Position numbers and translations under genes: made by a program. Shown here piece after piece: positions 1-11,517 of a stretch of 64,000 bases of DNA (the first letter of the stretch is position 1; the number at the start of each line of letters is the position of its first letter). The stretch spans positions 194,001 to 258,000 of the forward strand of contig QVRM01003902.1 in the NCBI GenBank assembly GCA_003439945.1, read 5' to 3'. The notes under the pieces were generated by a model. That model did not search any database and was not told the origin of the DNA. It worked only from the letters and a program-made list of their open reading frames with translations. Source of the DNA: Dermanyssus gallinae (taxonomy: Eukaryota; Arthropoda; Arachnida; Mesostigmata; Dermanyssidae).

Positions 1-91
1 CCGAGTTCCCGTGAGCTTCGTCCCATTCAGCTTTGATTTGCGCAGCTGTCCGCGCGTTGTAATCAAAATGCTTAATCACGGGGCACGGTGT
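1..91 (-). pseudogene. Possible mariner-like transposase N-terminal relic
   Basis: One minus-strand frame is open to the window edge and reads like the helix-turn-helix start of a mariner-type transposase (VIKHFDYNARTAAQIKAEWD). No start codon is clear and the rest lies outside the window. The match rests only on general resemblance to mariner N-termini, so this is tentative. Confidence 0.3.
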
Positions 92-3000
92 CTCTTTATT
101 TCTATGACAAATGCCGACATGCCCAGTTTAAATGTCTGCTACAGTGATCTAAATGCCGCTTTGTCCTAAAACCTGACATGTTATAGTGTAACGAGTGTAA
201 CTTTCCCGTCTTCTGAAATTACATTATTATCATAATTGTGGCACCACCCTGTGGAAATTCTGGTTGCGTATTGAGCCTAAATGCTCAAAAAAATCCCGAT
301 ATGCCTCAAATGCTAAAAACGCACACACACGTGTATGCAGACATACTTCTTGGAGTTTTCAACCAGATAATAGTCGCACGGGGCCAGAAAGGGGAATAGG
401 GAGATGCTCAACAATTTGTCGCGTTAGTTTGCGTAATTTCGCCACGGCAAAAAGAGACTTGTGGGCGGCCGCATTGTCGTGGTAAAACAGCATAGTGCTC
501 TTTCATTTGATGCGTTCCTTCAGCTAAGAGGATTACGTAGTCATCGCTCTTCATATAGAAAGGTAGCCAATTAATTTATTTTTTTCGACGCCGCAGTCAT
601 CATTAGCTTTTTGAAATTATAGACCGCAATTTTACAAACTTCTTGATCAATCTAGTACAACCGTATATATATATATATATATATATATTCTGGCCCGGAA
701 AACGCCAATAAGCACCTGACATTGCTATATACACAACGCATTGGCAATAGTCGTCCGTGAAATGTCATCCTGCGATCTAGTTAGAACTGGTCTAGTAATA
801 TTGTCTAAAACCCGTAATAAAACAGGTTGTGCGTGCAGCACCGCGCCTCAATAAAAATCTGTGAGATCTATTTCATTGAGATTGTTTAGTTTTGGACCTC
901 AAGTGCATTTATATTATAGTTGATGCAAAAACTGCATATAATAGACATGCTATAAAACTTTCTATATTATACTTGACATAAACATCTACAGAGTTATTAG
1001 CCCGATTCTAAGGCTATTACCTGGAGGATGCTATTATTCGCTTGTGACTAACTGTTTTACCTTGTGAAATCCTTTGAACTGCGTGCCAGTTGCGGCAAGG
1101 GCGTAATGGCTCCTGAATTATGAGAAACGCCTCAAGCGGTGGATACCTGACCCGCTTAGGCCGGAACCACCGTTAACAGTGCCTAAACGAGTACCAAACC
1201 CTAGACGAAGTTTGAGTCCGAGTTGCGGGAGGCTAACCAGGTAGAGAATCAACACGACCTCGTTTAAAAGTTCGTATCAGATTATCTTTATGAAGACGAT
1301 CCATGCATAAAATACAGACATACATCGAAGTAAGTCCATGTTTTTACCTTGTGCGCAGACAGAACAATGTCATAAGGCCTAACAATGGCGTCCTCTGCGC
1401 AACCCTACACAAACAAGTGTGGACTTAGCTTGCAACTGACGAATCACCTGATTCCAGCTGTCACTGCTGCTGCTGATAAGGATGACTAATAGGTATATAG
1501 ACAGCCATGTAGCTACGACATGTGGTAATTCTTTGGCGCAGTAATGCATAACATGCCATAACAGATCTTTGTTGGTAGACACACGAGCAACAAATCACCA
1601 CCGTCATCAAACCATTCGAGCTTTAAAGAATATCGGCTTTAAACTAAGGTGAGTTTAAAGCTTTAGCGCGGATGCATTACTAAGTTGTGGCATGTGGAAT
1701 GTCCCACCTTGTCAGTGGTGAAGTAGGCTAAACCTTCGAAAAAACGTAGGCATTGTTATACTAGCAGAATCTCTAACGCAGAGCACGGGGAACGAATGCG
1801 TGCCTCAAGTCTACACGTCATTTGCGTACATTCAACAGACACAATATCGACATAATAGCAAACGTACATCAATATTAATAAAAGCAAGAACAGAAATTTA
1901 CCAAATTAGGCAACCTTGAAACTTCCTATTAAATTAAAATACTTTTATTTTAACTATACATAGTTCAAACACAGACTGCGGTTTGATTGCATTTTGGATG
2001 TCCGTTACTTTGTCGTAACTAGTACTTTCACAATATAGGTAGAAATTAAAGCCAAACGAGAAACTAACACACAAGGTATTGGAAATCAGTCATCGGAGTA
2101 ATGTTTAGCTAGACTATACACTTAGTGCTAAATTTAGATAATGCGCTCCCGGAACGGAAGCAGAGGTCAATATTGGCATCGGTTTGCCGCCAACTGCGTA
2201 GTACTGTGCGGCAACGTGCTTCTCTCTGCCGTCTCCCATTCTCCGTAGAGCTCCCTCGGCTGGTCCATATCTAGCACTACATGTTGTTCACCAGCGTCAC
2301 ATTAGCACATTACTTTCATATAGCACACTTGTTGTTCAATGATATCTAGAAAACAGTCTAACAGTTTCAGCGGATCCAGATGCGGCGGATTTCCATCAAG
2401 GCCAGACTACGCAATGTGTTGCTTCAATGAAAAGTGAACACATGTGACTCGCCAGACTTGCAGCTGCGACATCGTGTAGGGTTCGAACAGAACGCTTGAG
2501 GCGTATATCGCAGTTTTCGTATAACCGATGCACCTGGATTTAAGTGAATATTACGCGTGGTAAGGATGGATGCGTCTCGCGCGAGTTACTACGAGTCTTT
2601 TTCTAATATGTCTCTCCGTGATGCGCCAAAGTATGCGTGCTGCGGACACCCCCCCACGCAAAATGAAAGTTGGTCAGATTGTATAAGCTCCGCATGGTAA
2701 CACCAGCCCGGCTCAGACACCGGATTATGGGAGGCAAAGTACACAATACTTTTGGCATACTGCCGGTAGTCCATTCGGGAAGTGTAGGCGTTAATTTTAA
2801 CAAGGAGAGGTGACTGCCACTGAATTCCGATTCGACTAATTAGTGCCCACTGGTGGTATCAGTCGGGTGCCTACACATGGAGCTGACACTAAGACAATCG
2901 TAACATCGATGGAAGAAGCGCCATACCTAGACCGGATCATCAGAGAAAAAACTCGCCTGAAGAGAAGAAAGACGCGTTTCTTTCGCTAGAAGATATTGCG

Positions 3001-3282
3001 AGTGGTCCTTACAGGCCTCGGAGGCTACGCCGAATATATAGAGCGGACGACTCCCCCCCCAGGGTGTTGAAGAACTGGCAAACAGAACCGAACTCGGGGG
3101 GGGGGGGGGGGTAAAGGTGAGAATTAGGGTGCCTACTCAAAGCAGACCTGCTCTGTGGCAGAAGGTGATTGTAAAGCCGACAATTATCATCGAATGGTGG
3201 CTGCTTATGCTCCGCGCTGTTTACGACGAATAACTGTGAGATCATGGTGTAAAACTTTTCATGAGCGGCAAAAATCAATATT
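92..3282. other. No recognisable gene
   Basis: Only short open frames with no family resemblance occur here. A (TA)n run lies at 664-688, and a run of 16 G occurs at 3096-3111, just after a run of C near 3053. I see no splice-supported exon or transposon terminus. Confidence 0.5.
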
Positions 3283-3375
3283 ATTTATTATTATTATATT
3301 ATTTATATAGATATATATATATTTATATTATATTTATTATTATTTATATTATTTATATTATTATTTATATTTTAA
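3283..3375. repeat. AT-rich low-complexity tract
   Basis: Alternating TTA, TTTA and TA motifs form an imperfect simple repeat of about 90 bp with no coding potential. Confidence 0.8.
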
Positions 3376-3962
3376 GTGTTTAATACAGGTATTACTATAT
3401 GCCTTTTAATTTGATAGTAGCTCTAGCAGAAGTCGTGATAGAGCACTTTTATATTCCACACACATTGTGGGCTGCATTGCCCACAACCATTTAAAGTGTT
3501 TACCGAATGCTTCTGAACTCTCGGGTTTGCCTCCACAAGATCCCACGTACTAGAAATGGTCTCACCACGCGTAATTTTCATCATCATTTAGCCGTTTTAT
3601 TTTTCAAAGCAGAAGGCTGTGTTTTAGCGTAAAAGTTGTATGTTCTCGAAGGAAGATAAAAGCTGCCGCAACGCTTTTTTCGACCCTCGAAGTGAAGATG
3701 TTTACAAAAGAAAGCTCGGAAAACGATGTGATCTTCTGTAAGAAATCATAGAAAAGCAAGAACAGAGAATTCACGATGACAAGAGGCCCGTTGGTTTCTA
3801 TTTTCGCTACCGACAAGAGAACGAGAAGACTTCTGCACCAGCCTATACACAAGTATACATGACCACATTTATAAATGCGTATAAAGTATGGCAGAGTTAT
3901 CGGGGGTAGTGGCAGTACTGTTTTTTTCGAAATTACTTCACCTGGGCGACTTCGTGTAGCGG

Positions 3963-4435
3963 TTATTTAACCATAAACCAATATTCGTGGTCTTCAAGGA
4001 GCGCCTCGATTAGAACTTGGCAGATAGGGGAGTTCCCAGTCTTAGGCTGCAAAAGGCTAGCTCTCATTTGAGTATTGAAAAAGGGACAACGTTCGTAACA
4101 GTGCCTTACTTCGTCAGGCTCTTCTAAGTTGCACATATGGCACACGAGGAAGTCAGCTTTATAAATTCAGTGTAGGTACTCCTGAAAGCGGCCACCGCAG
4201 CCATTTAGCAGCTGTTCAAGTGGGTAGGTAACCAAGGTGTGATTAAGGCTGTACATTTTTTCGATATCAGAAAGTATTCATTTTGTCCAGTATCTAAGTT
4301 AGGCTCGGTGTGGTGCCAGTAAACATGATGGAAGATTGCATCAACATTATGTCCAGACCTGCTGACGATTACCCTGACGAGATCACTTATATCTCGCCGT
4401 CTGCGAAGCAACGTAACCAGCTTGGGCCTCGCCAC
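3963..4435 (-). pseudogene. R1-like retrotransposon C-terminal relic
   Basis: The minus strand encodes a decayed C-terminal part of an R1-type ORF2. Visible are the region around NGCGGRFQEYLH (family form: LTGHG.F..YL..I.KA) and the following Cys/His cluster CHMCNLEEPDEVRHCYERC, which fits the C-x2-C...H-x4-C zinc-binding motif at the end of R1 proteins. An in-frame TGA separates the two parts. The reverse transcriptase is missing, so this is a truncated dead copy. The better preserved relative in this window is at 48,163-48,960. Confidence 0.65.
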
Positions 4436-4775
4436 AACTGACTATATCGAGTCAGCCATGGAACCGTCCCACACGAGTGACCTTTGGTTGGTCAGAAAGG
4501 AACTGGAAATGTTAGATGTGTTTTCAAATAGCCACGCCTCCAAAAAGTTCTCCGCCTGTTACGTTCGAGGAAGATCGCTCGTTACAGAGTCTCGCAGACT
4601 CTGTAACAGAATCCTCGGGTGACTACGCGTGAATTAGTTATGGGCGCCGGGATGTGTCACACAATTATCGTTACTCACTTTGGCGTCTATGGTTTTCTGT
4701 CAAAGTTAAACCAATGTGTGCCCCATAATTCGAGCGAACGTAACGAAATGCGTGTAGCAAAATTTTCTTCGTGGC

Positions 4776-5208
4776 TTGCCAGATGTCACGAGTGTCTGGT
4801 CTGGGATCGGGTTGTTACCTGTGACGCAAATTAGGGCGCGCATGTCGTCCAACCCACCAGGTGGTGATACCAGAGGAGCCTGGACAAGAGGCTTAATCAA
4901 TTACCTCAAAACATGGTGTAAGCTCAAGGGAAAATTTACATATTACTCCGTGCAAGTGCTTACAGGGCATGGACAATTCCAGTCTTACCTTTTCCGCATA
5001 GGCAAGGCGAATACAAATACTTGCGTTCTCTGCACCAGAGACGCACCCGATAACGCGGTACACCGTAGGGGACTGCGGAGCCCTCACGGCCAAACGCACA
5101 GGCTCCTCCTATGTCCACAAGGGTAGCCCGACTGCGACCATCGTGGCCAACATGCTCGAGTCGGCATTGGACTGGCACGCCGGGATCTTATACCAAGACG
5201 GGCTTTAG
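4776..5208 (+). pseudogene. R1-like retrotransposon C-terminal relic
   Basis: The plus strand reads through a typical R1 ORF2 tail: YYSVQVLTGHGQFQSYLFRI, then CVLCTRDAPDNAVH (zinc-binding cluster). After a frameshift near 5,060 it continues as SPTATIVANMLESALDWHAG to a TAG at 5,206-5,208. This last block matches the usual end of R1 proteins. The upstream reverse transcriptase is absent. The element runs into a 3' untranslated region up to about 5,480. It is a dead, 5'-truncated copy. Confidence 0.7.
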
Positions 5209-5482
5209 CGCGAAAAAAATGCCATTTTTTTTCGCGCAGATGGCGGTTCAACACTAGGCCTCTAGTTTCCACCCCCCGGGCAGAACCCACTGCCTGCTCG
5301 GGACATACTTGTAGACTAAAGAGCGGGTCGCAGCATGGGACTCCCCTTTCCTGTCTCGAGGTAATGGTTCACAATTCCGAACCTGGAGAAAACGGGAGAG
5401 GTGGTTTTTAGTAGGTGGCACGCGCGGATTGGATCGAGCGTTATACTCTTCCCTAGCGTTGAGCCCCACACTACCCTCCACT
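5209..5482 (+). mobile_element. R1-like element 3' untranslated region
   Basis: This follows the R1-like C-terminus. It contains a tract shared with other R1-like copies here: GGTTTTTAGTAGGTGG at about 5,403 and GAGCCCCACACTACC at about 5,461. In the other copies (18,414-18,450 and the three satellite-embedded copies) the two halves are adjacent; here about 40 bp separates them, suggesting a small insertion or rearrangement. Confidence 0.55.
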
Positions 5483-5499
5483 GACATCGGAGGGTGTGC

Positions 5500-5800
5500 G
5501 TAGAAGCGTTCCACCTTTCCAGAGAAGTCTTTTACGACAATGTGAAATGTGGAAGATCCTGGTGCGCCCCCGGCCAATCTCTCCATATGACTCCGGGTAG
5601 ACTAACCCTTTTTTTCTGTGCTTGGCGGGATAGGCATGGCATCGCCTACCACGAGTGTCTTCCTAATGCCAAAACGATAGACACGGGCGTCTGCTGTGAT
5701 CAGCTCGACTAACTGCTTGCTTCCTTGAACGTAAAAGACACAGTCTGTTTGAATAAAATGAACGCCATCTTCCACCAAAAAACGCAAGGCCGCCTGTGAC
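5500..5800 (+). pseudogene. mariner transposase relic (central part)
   Basis: The plus strand encodes a central mariner transposase block. FYDNVKCGRSWCAPGQS matches the segment after the first catalytic Asp, FFCAWRDRHGIAYHECLPNA matches the WWD.KGV.Y.ELLP region, and IFHQKTQGRL corresponds to FHQDNARPH, with the second catalytic Asp replaced by Lys. A stop follows GVCCDQLD. No inverted repeats were found. It is older and clearly different from the intact mariner at 54,343. Confidence 0.65.
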
Positions 5801-5940
5801 GTTTAGAAATTTCGTCGCATCTACCGTACTCAACAGACATTGCATCGTCGGTCTACCATCGATTCAGATGTTTGTAGAACCATCTACAGGCCTCGAAGTA
5901 GTGTCACATGATTCCGAGCCTTGAGGGGGTGCGGAGATAG

Positions 5941-5990
5941 ACGGGTTTTAGTGGGTGAGAGTTCTACACTAGGAGCAGACGATTGTCAGC
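5941..5990 (+). mobile_element. R1-like 3' UTR motif, second copy
   Basis: GGGTTTTAGTGGGTGAGAG followed by TTCTACACTA resembles the R1-like 3' UTR tract found elsewhere in the window. It may be the end of a second R1-like copy whose coding part has been lost. Confidence 0.35.
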
Positions 5991-5999
5991 TCTGCTTTT

Positions 6000-6850
6000 G
6001 CATAATGCGTTTTCCAAAACCTCCGAACAGAAAAAAAGAAATATCTACACGGAAATAAATTCACTTCACCAAAACCAGTGAAGACATTCCTCGAGATGCA
6101 TAACTCAAAATTCTCTGGCATAGAAATCGATAGTCCGGTCCAGAGATAGGGGACGGTTCTGACTCATAACGGAGAAAATGTTTAATGAATACGATTGTCT
6201 AACTCATTCAAGTATAATATTGATTTCAGAGTAAGCAATACAGTTACCGCCGGAGTATCTCCTCAGTTTAGGTTTGCAAGTAAGTTGGGACGATACTGCT
6301 GGCGATGACTGCACTGGATCAGAAAACATAAAACGTAAACTTAGTTACGTATATATATATATATATATATACATACGTGCCACTATGGTCGTCACAGCCA
6401 CCAGTGGGTAAAGAATGCAACGCATTGCAGTGCCCCGTTGTACGGTAAAAGAGAGACGACGCTTTGTAGACGCTTGAGCGACTGCATCAAAGTCCCGGAT
6501 ATCAGACGCGTCGGCGGACGCTACTGCAAGGACGATCACGTCATTGCCTATCGCGTCATCTGAAGCGCCTTCTCTTATGCGATTGGGTCGTTTCTCTACT
6601 TACCGAGCTCAGCGAACTTACTATCCCGTAACGATCTAGTGACGACCTTCTTGCACATGAGCGCCGACATCCTGCTCATTTGTAAACTCGAATAATACGG
6701 AGCTGAGCTCAAGTGCGCGAGACGTTATCTAGGCTAGACAAAATGTATCGTACTGAAAGAAGACTAGAACAAAAACAACTAAATAAGCAGTGTATGGAAA
6801 AATATAAATATACACAAATATAAGAACGCTATTAGGCCGTAGAGTCAGAT
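6000..6850. other. No recognisable gene
   Basis: The interval contains a (TA)n run at about 6,350-6,371. Open frames are short and unrelated to any family I know. Confidence 0.5.
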
Positions 6851-6899
6851 CACCTTGCTGTATATTTTAAAATACTTATTGACGCATCTCAAAATCCCG

Positions 6900-7900
6900 C
6901 TCGCTATTCCCTAGACTATTTCCGCTCGGACAATGACGCAATTGCGGCTTATATTGGAGCCACTAACTGGTGTCCCTTCTTATCCGATTGTGACTTAGCC
7001 GAATCAAAATACACGTCATTTGTGAATTCCGTAACATTTCTCATAGAATTGTTTACTCCGTTAAGAAAGTCTAAGTCATCTAACCCGCAAATGTTGATAA
7101 AGGACGCATCTAGGCGTTTGTATAGCCTAACGCCACTGTCCCGTGCGCACTCGCGCTTATCCACTGAATTGACACAAGCTGCAACTCAATAATAAATTTT
7201 TCGATACGCTGGTTGCCGTTTAACACTGCAGTCAGAAGTGGCTCCACTTATAGGTGACAAACAGTCACAGGGAATTCCGACAAAGCAGCAGCCATAGAAA
7301 CTGTTTTGAGAGCGTATATGTTCAGCCGTCCGGGACTCCCAACACCTTTAATCAGAGCCAGACCGTTCTTATAAATGATATTAGTTTTAACAACAATATA
7401 ATGCACCTCAACAACCTTAAGAGAAAGTACTCGCAGACTCCCGACGATCTTGCCCCAATTGTATTCAAAGAGCTCCTGACAGCTTGGCTGAACCATTATA
7501 TTTACTCGCTTTGACGCTTTGACGAAGGTGTACCCTTCGTCAAAGGCCCCCTAATGTACACTATATTTGTACAATCTCGGGGATATTGGCGTTACATATA
7601 AGCTCTATGCAGACGATCTTAAAATCTATGTTAAAGCAAATAATGAGAACAACACAGCAATTCTACAGAAAGCGATTGATGCAGTATCCTTATGAGCAAA
7701 GGAAAACCGCATGCAATTATATCTTTCTAAGTCTGCTGTTTTTAAGACAATTCCGGATACTGGCTAACCCATTTCTGAGGTCTCAGTCTACAAATACCTG
7801 GAGGTAATTTTCGACCTCCAAATAAAATTTAGACCTCACTTGGCCGAGGTAGTCAAAGCTGCGCCTCGAATGTGCAATCTCATGATGCGGTCCTTCATTA
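6900..7900 (+). pseudogene. jockey/CR1-like reverse transcriptase relic
   Basis: The plus strand carries a decayed non-LTR polyprotein. At about 6,955-7,190 the frame resembles the linker between endonuclease and reverse transcriptase (YTSFVNSVTFLIELFTPLRK). At about 7,400-7,480 KYSQTPDDLAPIVFKELL resembles the S-PGPD-x-P motif. At about 7,590 YKLYADDLKIY is the catalytic YADD motif, followed by VYKYLEVIFD, the usual thumb-proximal block. Several stops and a deletion between the last two motifs make it non-functional. Whether it is jockey, CR1 or L2 cannot be settled from fragments. Confidence 0.7.
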
Positions 7901-8020
7901 CACAGGGTCATAATGTGTACTTAAGGCTGTCGCAAACCTTAGTGGCAGCAAAGTGGACTTATTGCTCTTACGTATGGGAGCCACTCCATAAAAGATGTTG
8001 ACTCTTTGCAGAACGTGTAT

Positions 8021-8112
8021 TTTGTGAAACCAGTTGCTCGTCTGTGCTATCTACTACTCGAGCAGATTTGTGAAACCAGTTGTTTGTCTGTGCTACCTAC
8101 CACTCGAGCGTG
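8021..8112. repeat. Tandem duplication, 46-bp unit
   Basis: Two adjacent copies begin TTTGTGAAACCAGTTG and differ at a few positions. They lie in the decayed region downstream of the jockey/CR1-like relic. Confidence 0.85.
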
Positions 8113-8389
8113 TTACATTGCCTAGTGTTAGCGAATACCAATCTCACGCCGATTATCGCATGTTTAAACAGCTGGCCTGTTAAAATCTTACTAGGCATTT
8201 TGTACAAAAGCCAAATAATCTCTGGAGCGGCGTCTCCATCCACTCTCACGAAATTGCTCATGTGGACGTTGTGAACAACTCATTTGCCTGGAGGATCGCA
8301 CATCGTTCACAGATTCGAAACGACTTTACTTCTATAGTTATATCCCTATTCTAATAAAGGCGATATGATTTGGCCATTAGATTTAATTT

Positions 8390-8460
8390 GACCACTTGTT
8401 GTTGTGGTCCGACATAAAAGCACAAAACGTGCGATTGCGACACAGCCACTCCTCCTATGC
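8390..8460 (-). pseudogene. Small jockey/CR1-like RT relic
   Basis: The minus strand reads RNRTFCAFMS, matching the thumb-region block [10 protein letters not shown] at 26,480 and QNCAFCAIFS at 55,880. The DNA also aligns to 26,460-26,500. The fragment is too short to say more. Confidence 0.4.
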
Positions 8461-9189
8461 AGAATCCTCTATTGTTGGTGTTGATCGACGACTATAGATA
8501 ACTCAGCCTCGGAATCTGAATGTCGCGAATATGGCCGACTATCGACTATTTGAGGCAAACCACTTAGCTTCAATGCAATCGAGAATTCTTCGACATTAGA
8601 GCGACTTATACTGTGTAGAGAGCCTGAAGGTTGCCTGTCGGACGGCAGACATCGCCAAGCCGCGAGAGGTAAAAATTAGACGGCAAAATCGACAACGTAC
8701 TGTGCATGAGAGATTGAAATGGCTCCACGGGCGGTCTATGAAGACAAAACGTCTGGCTGAGCCGGTTGGCAGAGCGGCCTAGGGAGGCCCGGGACTTAGA
8801 AGGGCTCGTAAAGACATCTAAATTAATATATATGCCCCGTGCAACCAACACCAATAAATAATAAAACTATCGACTCCGAATACTAATGAAGTGTTTCTGT
8901 TTTTCGTTCACGGCTCAGCGACTGGTAAACAATGACGTCTCGCTTTCTATTGCACTCGCACTCGATAACACATCGCTTCATTACTAAAACAATAATCATT
9001 TAAATTACACTACTCCGAACAAGTCGTATCAACGTCCCACATCATCGTATCTCTCAATATATCTCTCCAATCACACATCAATATACTTCTCAGCTTACAA
9101 CGGTGTATACCCGTCATATCTAAACATATCAACCCGTACAACGCGTGATATCCTCACTGTACTAGTATATTAAGTTACTGCACTGTTTA

Positions 9190-9230
<41 letters not shown>

Positions 9231-9360
9231 TCAAGTAGAAGTACCCCTGATTTAAAAGAGTTACATCTCTAGTTAGATATTAATGTCAAGCCAATATATA
9301 TACACAAATGTTATGCAGTTATATCGGTCCTGCGCCGTCTGCGTCATATAGTAGTTCCGT
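8461..9360. other. No recognisable gene; (TA)n at 9,194-9,225
   Basis: This is AT-rich sequence with one (TA)n array and no supported coding frame. Confidence 0.5.
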
Positions 9361-9800
9361 TGAATGGTCTGATATTGATTTACAAAAAGCTGTTTGTGCC
9401 GGTACTCACGTACGGCATTCTCTTGTAGGAAGGTGGTTATGATCACGTTATGCATCGGGCTCAGGTAATGCAAAACGATGCTTTGTAGGCTATATTTGGG
9501 ATGAGACGTAGCCAATCTGTTAGAAACATATATTGTGCTTATGAGATCCATTGATTTGCTGTATCGTCTTCAAGTAGCTACTTTCGGCTTCAAGATCAGT
9601 CGTTGTCTTGTACTTGCTGAGGTTGCCTTCCATCTAGTCCATCAGCGGCGGAAAACCTCGCGATGGGCCACGACTTTTGTGATACCTCCCGTAGAGAAAA
9701 GATCTAGCATCCAATCTCTTGGACACAGACTGCCCGTAGTGTGGGAGAGTATCCCACATAAAATCCGTTACTCGAAGTTTCTGACCTGTTTTACCTGAGA
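9360..9800 (+). pseudogene. jockey/CR1-like RT C-terminal relic
   Basis: Two overlapping plus-strand frames together read like the C-terminal part of a jockey/CR1-type reverse transcriptase: FVPVLTYGIL, VMHRAQVMQNDAL and AIFGMRRSQSVRNIY, then after a shift ATTFVIPPVEKRSSIQSLGH and VVWESIPHKIRYSKFLTCF (family form: P......S..G..lWN.LP..IR....F). It ends with TGA near 9,798. At least one frameshift and internal stops mark it as dead. Confidence 0.6.
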
Positions 9801-10480
9801 CATCAAAAGATGGCTTTTAAATCGGAATACATGACAGAAAAGGGTATTTATTAAGGGCGATGGTCTAATTTTCAGTTTTTAGTTGTCATTTCGAGTTATA
9901 TTGCCTATCAAGTTATAGCTCAGTGTGCTTTTTTGCCGTGTGTGTCAGTATCGCCAATCACATATATATATATATATATATATGGCGTGGGGGACATTCC
10001 TTTATTTATATGTAGTGAGGCATCTTTAGAAAAAATGTGAGGCACACACTAAAAACGATTGTAATTAAAGTCACAAGTACACAACCTTTTATAATAAATG
10101 TTTCGGCGGTTCACACTTAGCCAGTTGACACTCTATGCTATTGCGAGATATACTATTTAGCCCGAATTGAGATGTAGTAGTAATTCGCGGTTCTGATATG
10201 TTGTCTTTAGTGGTTTCCGGACGCAGTAACGGCGCGCGTCCGCTCGCATACCCACCAGCTGTAAGCGCCTCAATCGTTCTTGGAAGCCAAGGTAGCAGAG
10301 GCAGACTCGGAGAGTCCTGCTACCAACCCATCCTGTTTTTAGGGCGCTATAGCACGCGATATACAATATATATATATATATATACTCTAACACAGCTAGT
10401 TCAATTGAGCATACTCACAGAAATAAACTGTGTATATAAAATAACATAAAATTATTTATTTGTATTGATCTAGTTATATA
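9801..10480. other. No recognisable gene; (TA)n arrays
   Basis: (TA)n runs lie at about 9,962-9,983 and 10,366-10,384. No supported exon or element terminus was seen. Confidence 0.45.
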
Positions 10481-10489
10481 ACTTTTTTA

Positions 10490-11086
10490 TGTTAGCACTT
10501 TGGAGTGAACAATTGTCTCCGCGTGAACGTGTAGTCACGAGTTCTCTAACCCAGGATTATCCCAGTTCGTCAATGTGCCCCGAACAGATGCTGCGTTTCC
10601 TCGTTGAATGTCGAGAGACAGTCTCTGACGCAAAAACTCCGATGCTCTCGCGTCTCCCGTGGAAAGGTCAATCCTTCTGCCAACGCGCTGAATCAACTTC
10701 AGTGTAAGCGGCCCTGGGCCTCCCATTGTTTCAAAAGCCAACGGCCAAAAATGGTGCGGATAACCAACGCCAGAGTATTTTCTACATTTGTTAGTCTCTG
10801 CTAACCTGGACGCATGACCTGCTTAGTCCGCCCCTGCACCGATCATCAAAGGGGCTAATGAGTCGGTTACAGTTGCGTCCCAAACAAGCATGCGGCCACG
10901 CTCAAAGGGTGTTAGAGTAAGACCGTCAGGCCTTTTTCCATCGTCTCTGGATAGGCCCGGAGATTCTAGTATGCACGGAAAGCCAGCAGACCTCAAAGCT
11001 CGACTGAAAGTGTCATTTAGAGCCGAGTGGCGTGCTCTTCGGCCTGCGCTTCAGGCGCATGACAAGCCATGATGAGCCGACGCGTA
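10490..11086 (-). pseudogene. YLDD/RLE-family retrotransposon relic (C-terminal)
   Basis: The minus strand encodes the C-terminal endonuclease-like part of the family seen at 11.5-14.6 kb. [20 protein letters not shown] (about 10,870-10,930) matches the restriction-like endonuclease signature R/KPD...D. Downstream are SEFLRQRLSLDIQRGNAASV and a short tail ending near 10,535. Frames are broken between these blocks. Its 5' truncation abuts a TAA array at 11,087, as in sister copies. Confidence 0.7.
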
Positions 11087-11105
11087 ATACTATAATAATA
11101 ATAAC

Positions 11106-11147
<42 letters not shown>

Positions 11148-11150
11148 TTT
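11087..11150. repeat. (TAA)n array
   Basis: A trinucleotide array of about 64 bp separates a minus-strand YLDD-family relic from a minus-strand retroelement 3' end. TAA arrays accompany nearly every copy of the family in this window. Confidence 0.95.
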
Positions 11151-11517
11151 AATTTTCAATTTCAAACGTGGTTTATTCACGGAACTGCATTTCACAACGC
11201 TTAAGTTCTCGGTAAATAAAAATGGTTGAAAAAATATGAATCAAACAACAAGGCAGATAATTACTCTCGACAAAATCCAAGAAGTGCTTTGTATAAGCAC
11301 TTTACACACAATGGTATTACAGTGATTAATGATTTACACAAGAACTTCAAAACAGCAATTGGTGCGTTTGTTAGAACGCCGAACACCACATGAGGCAACA
11401 AACTTGCAAATATAACACACAAACGAAGTAGTCCACTAGTACAGCATCAACACAACTTACAACAACTATGTCTAAAAACATGTGGATAAATACAATCAAA
11501 ATAATAATAATAATAAT
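11151..11517 (-). mobile_element. jockey/CR1-like 3' untranslated end
   Basis: Read on the minus strand, the piece ends with AATAAACCACGTTT and then short GAAATT-like repeats that grade into (ATT)n. The same terminus occurs at about 36,785, 40,780 and 53,955, the last attached to a recognisable reverse transcriptase. Only the 3' UTR is present; there is no coding sequence. The right edge is the TAA-rich tract before 11,518. Confidence 0.45.
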
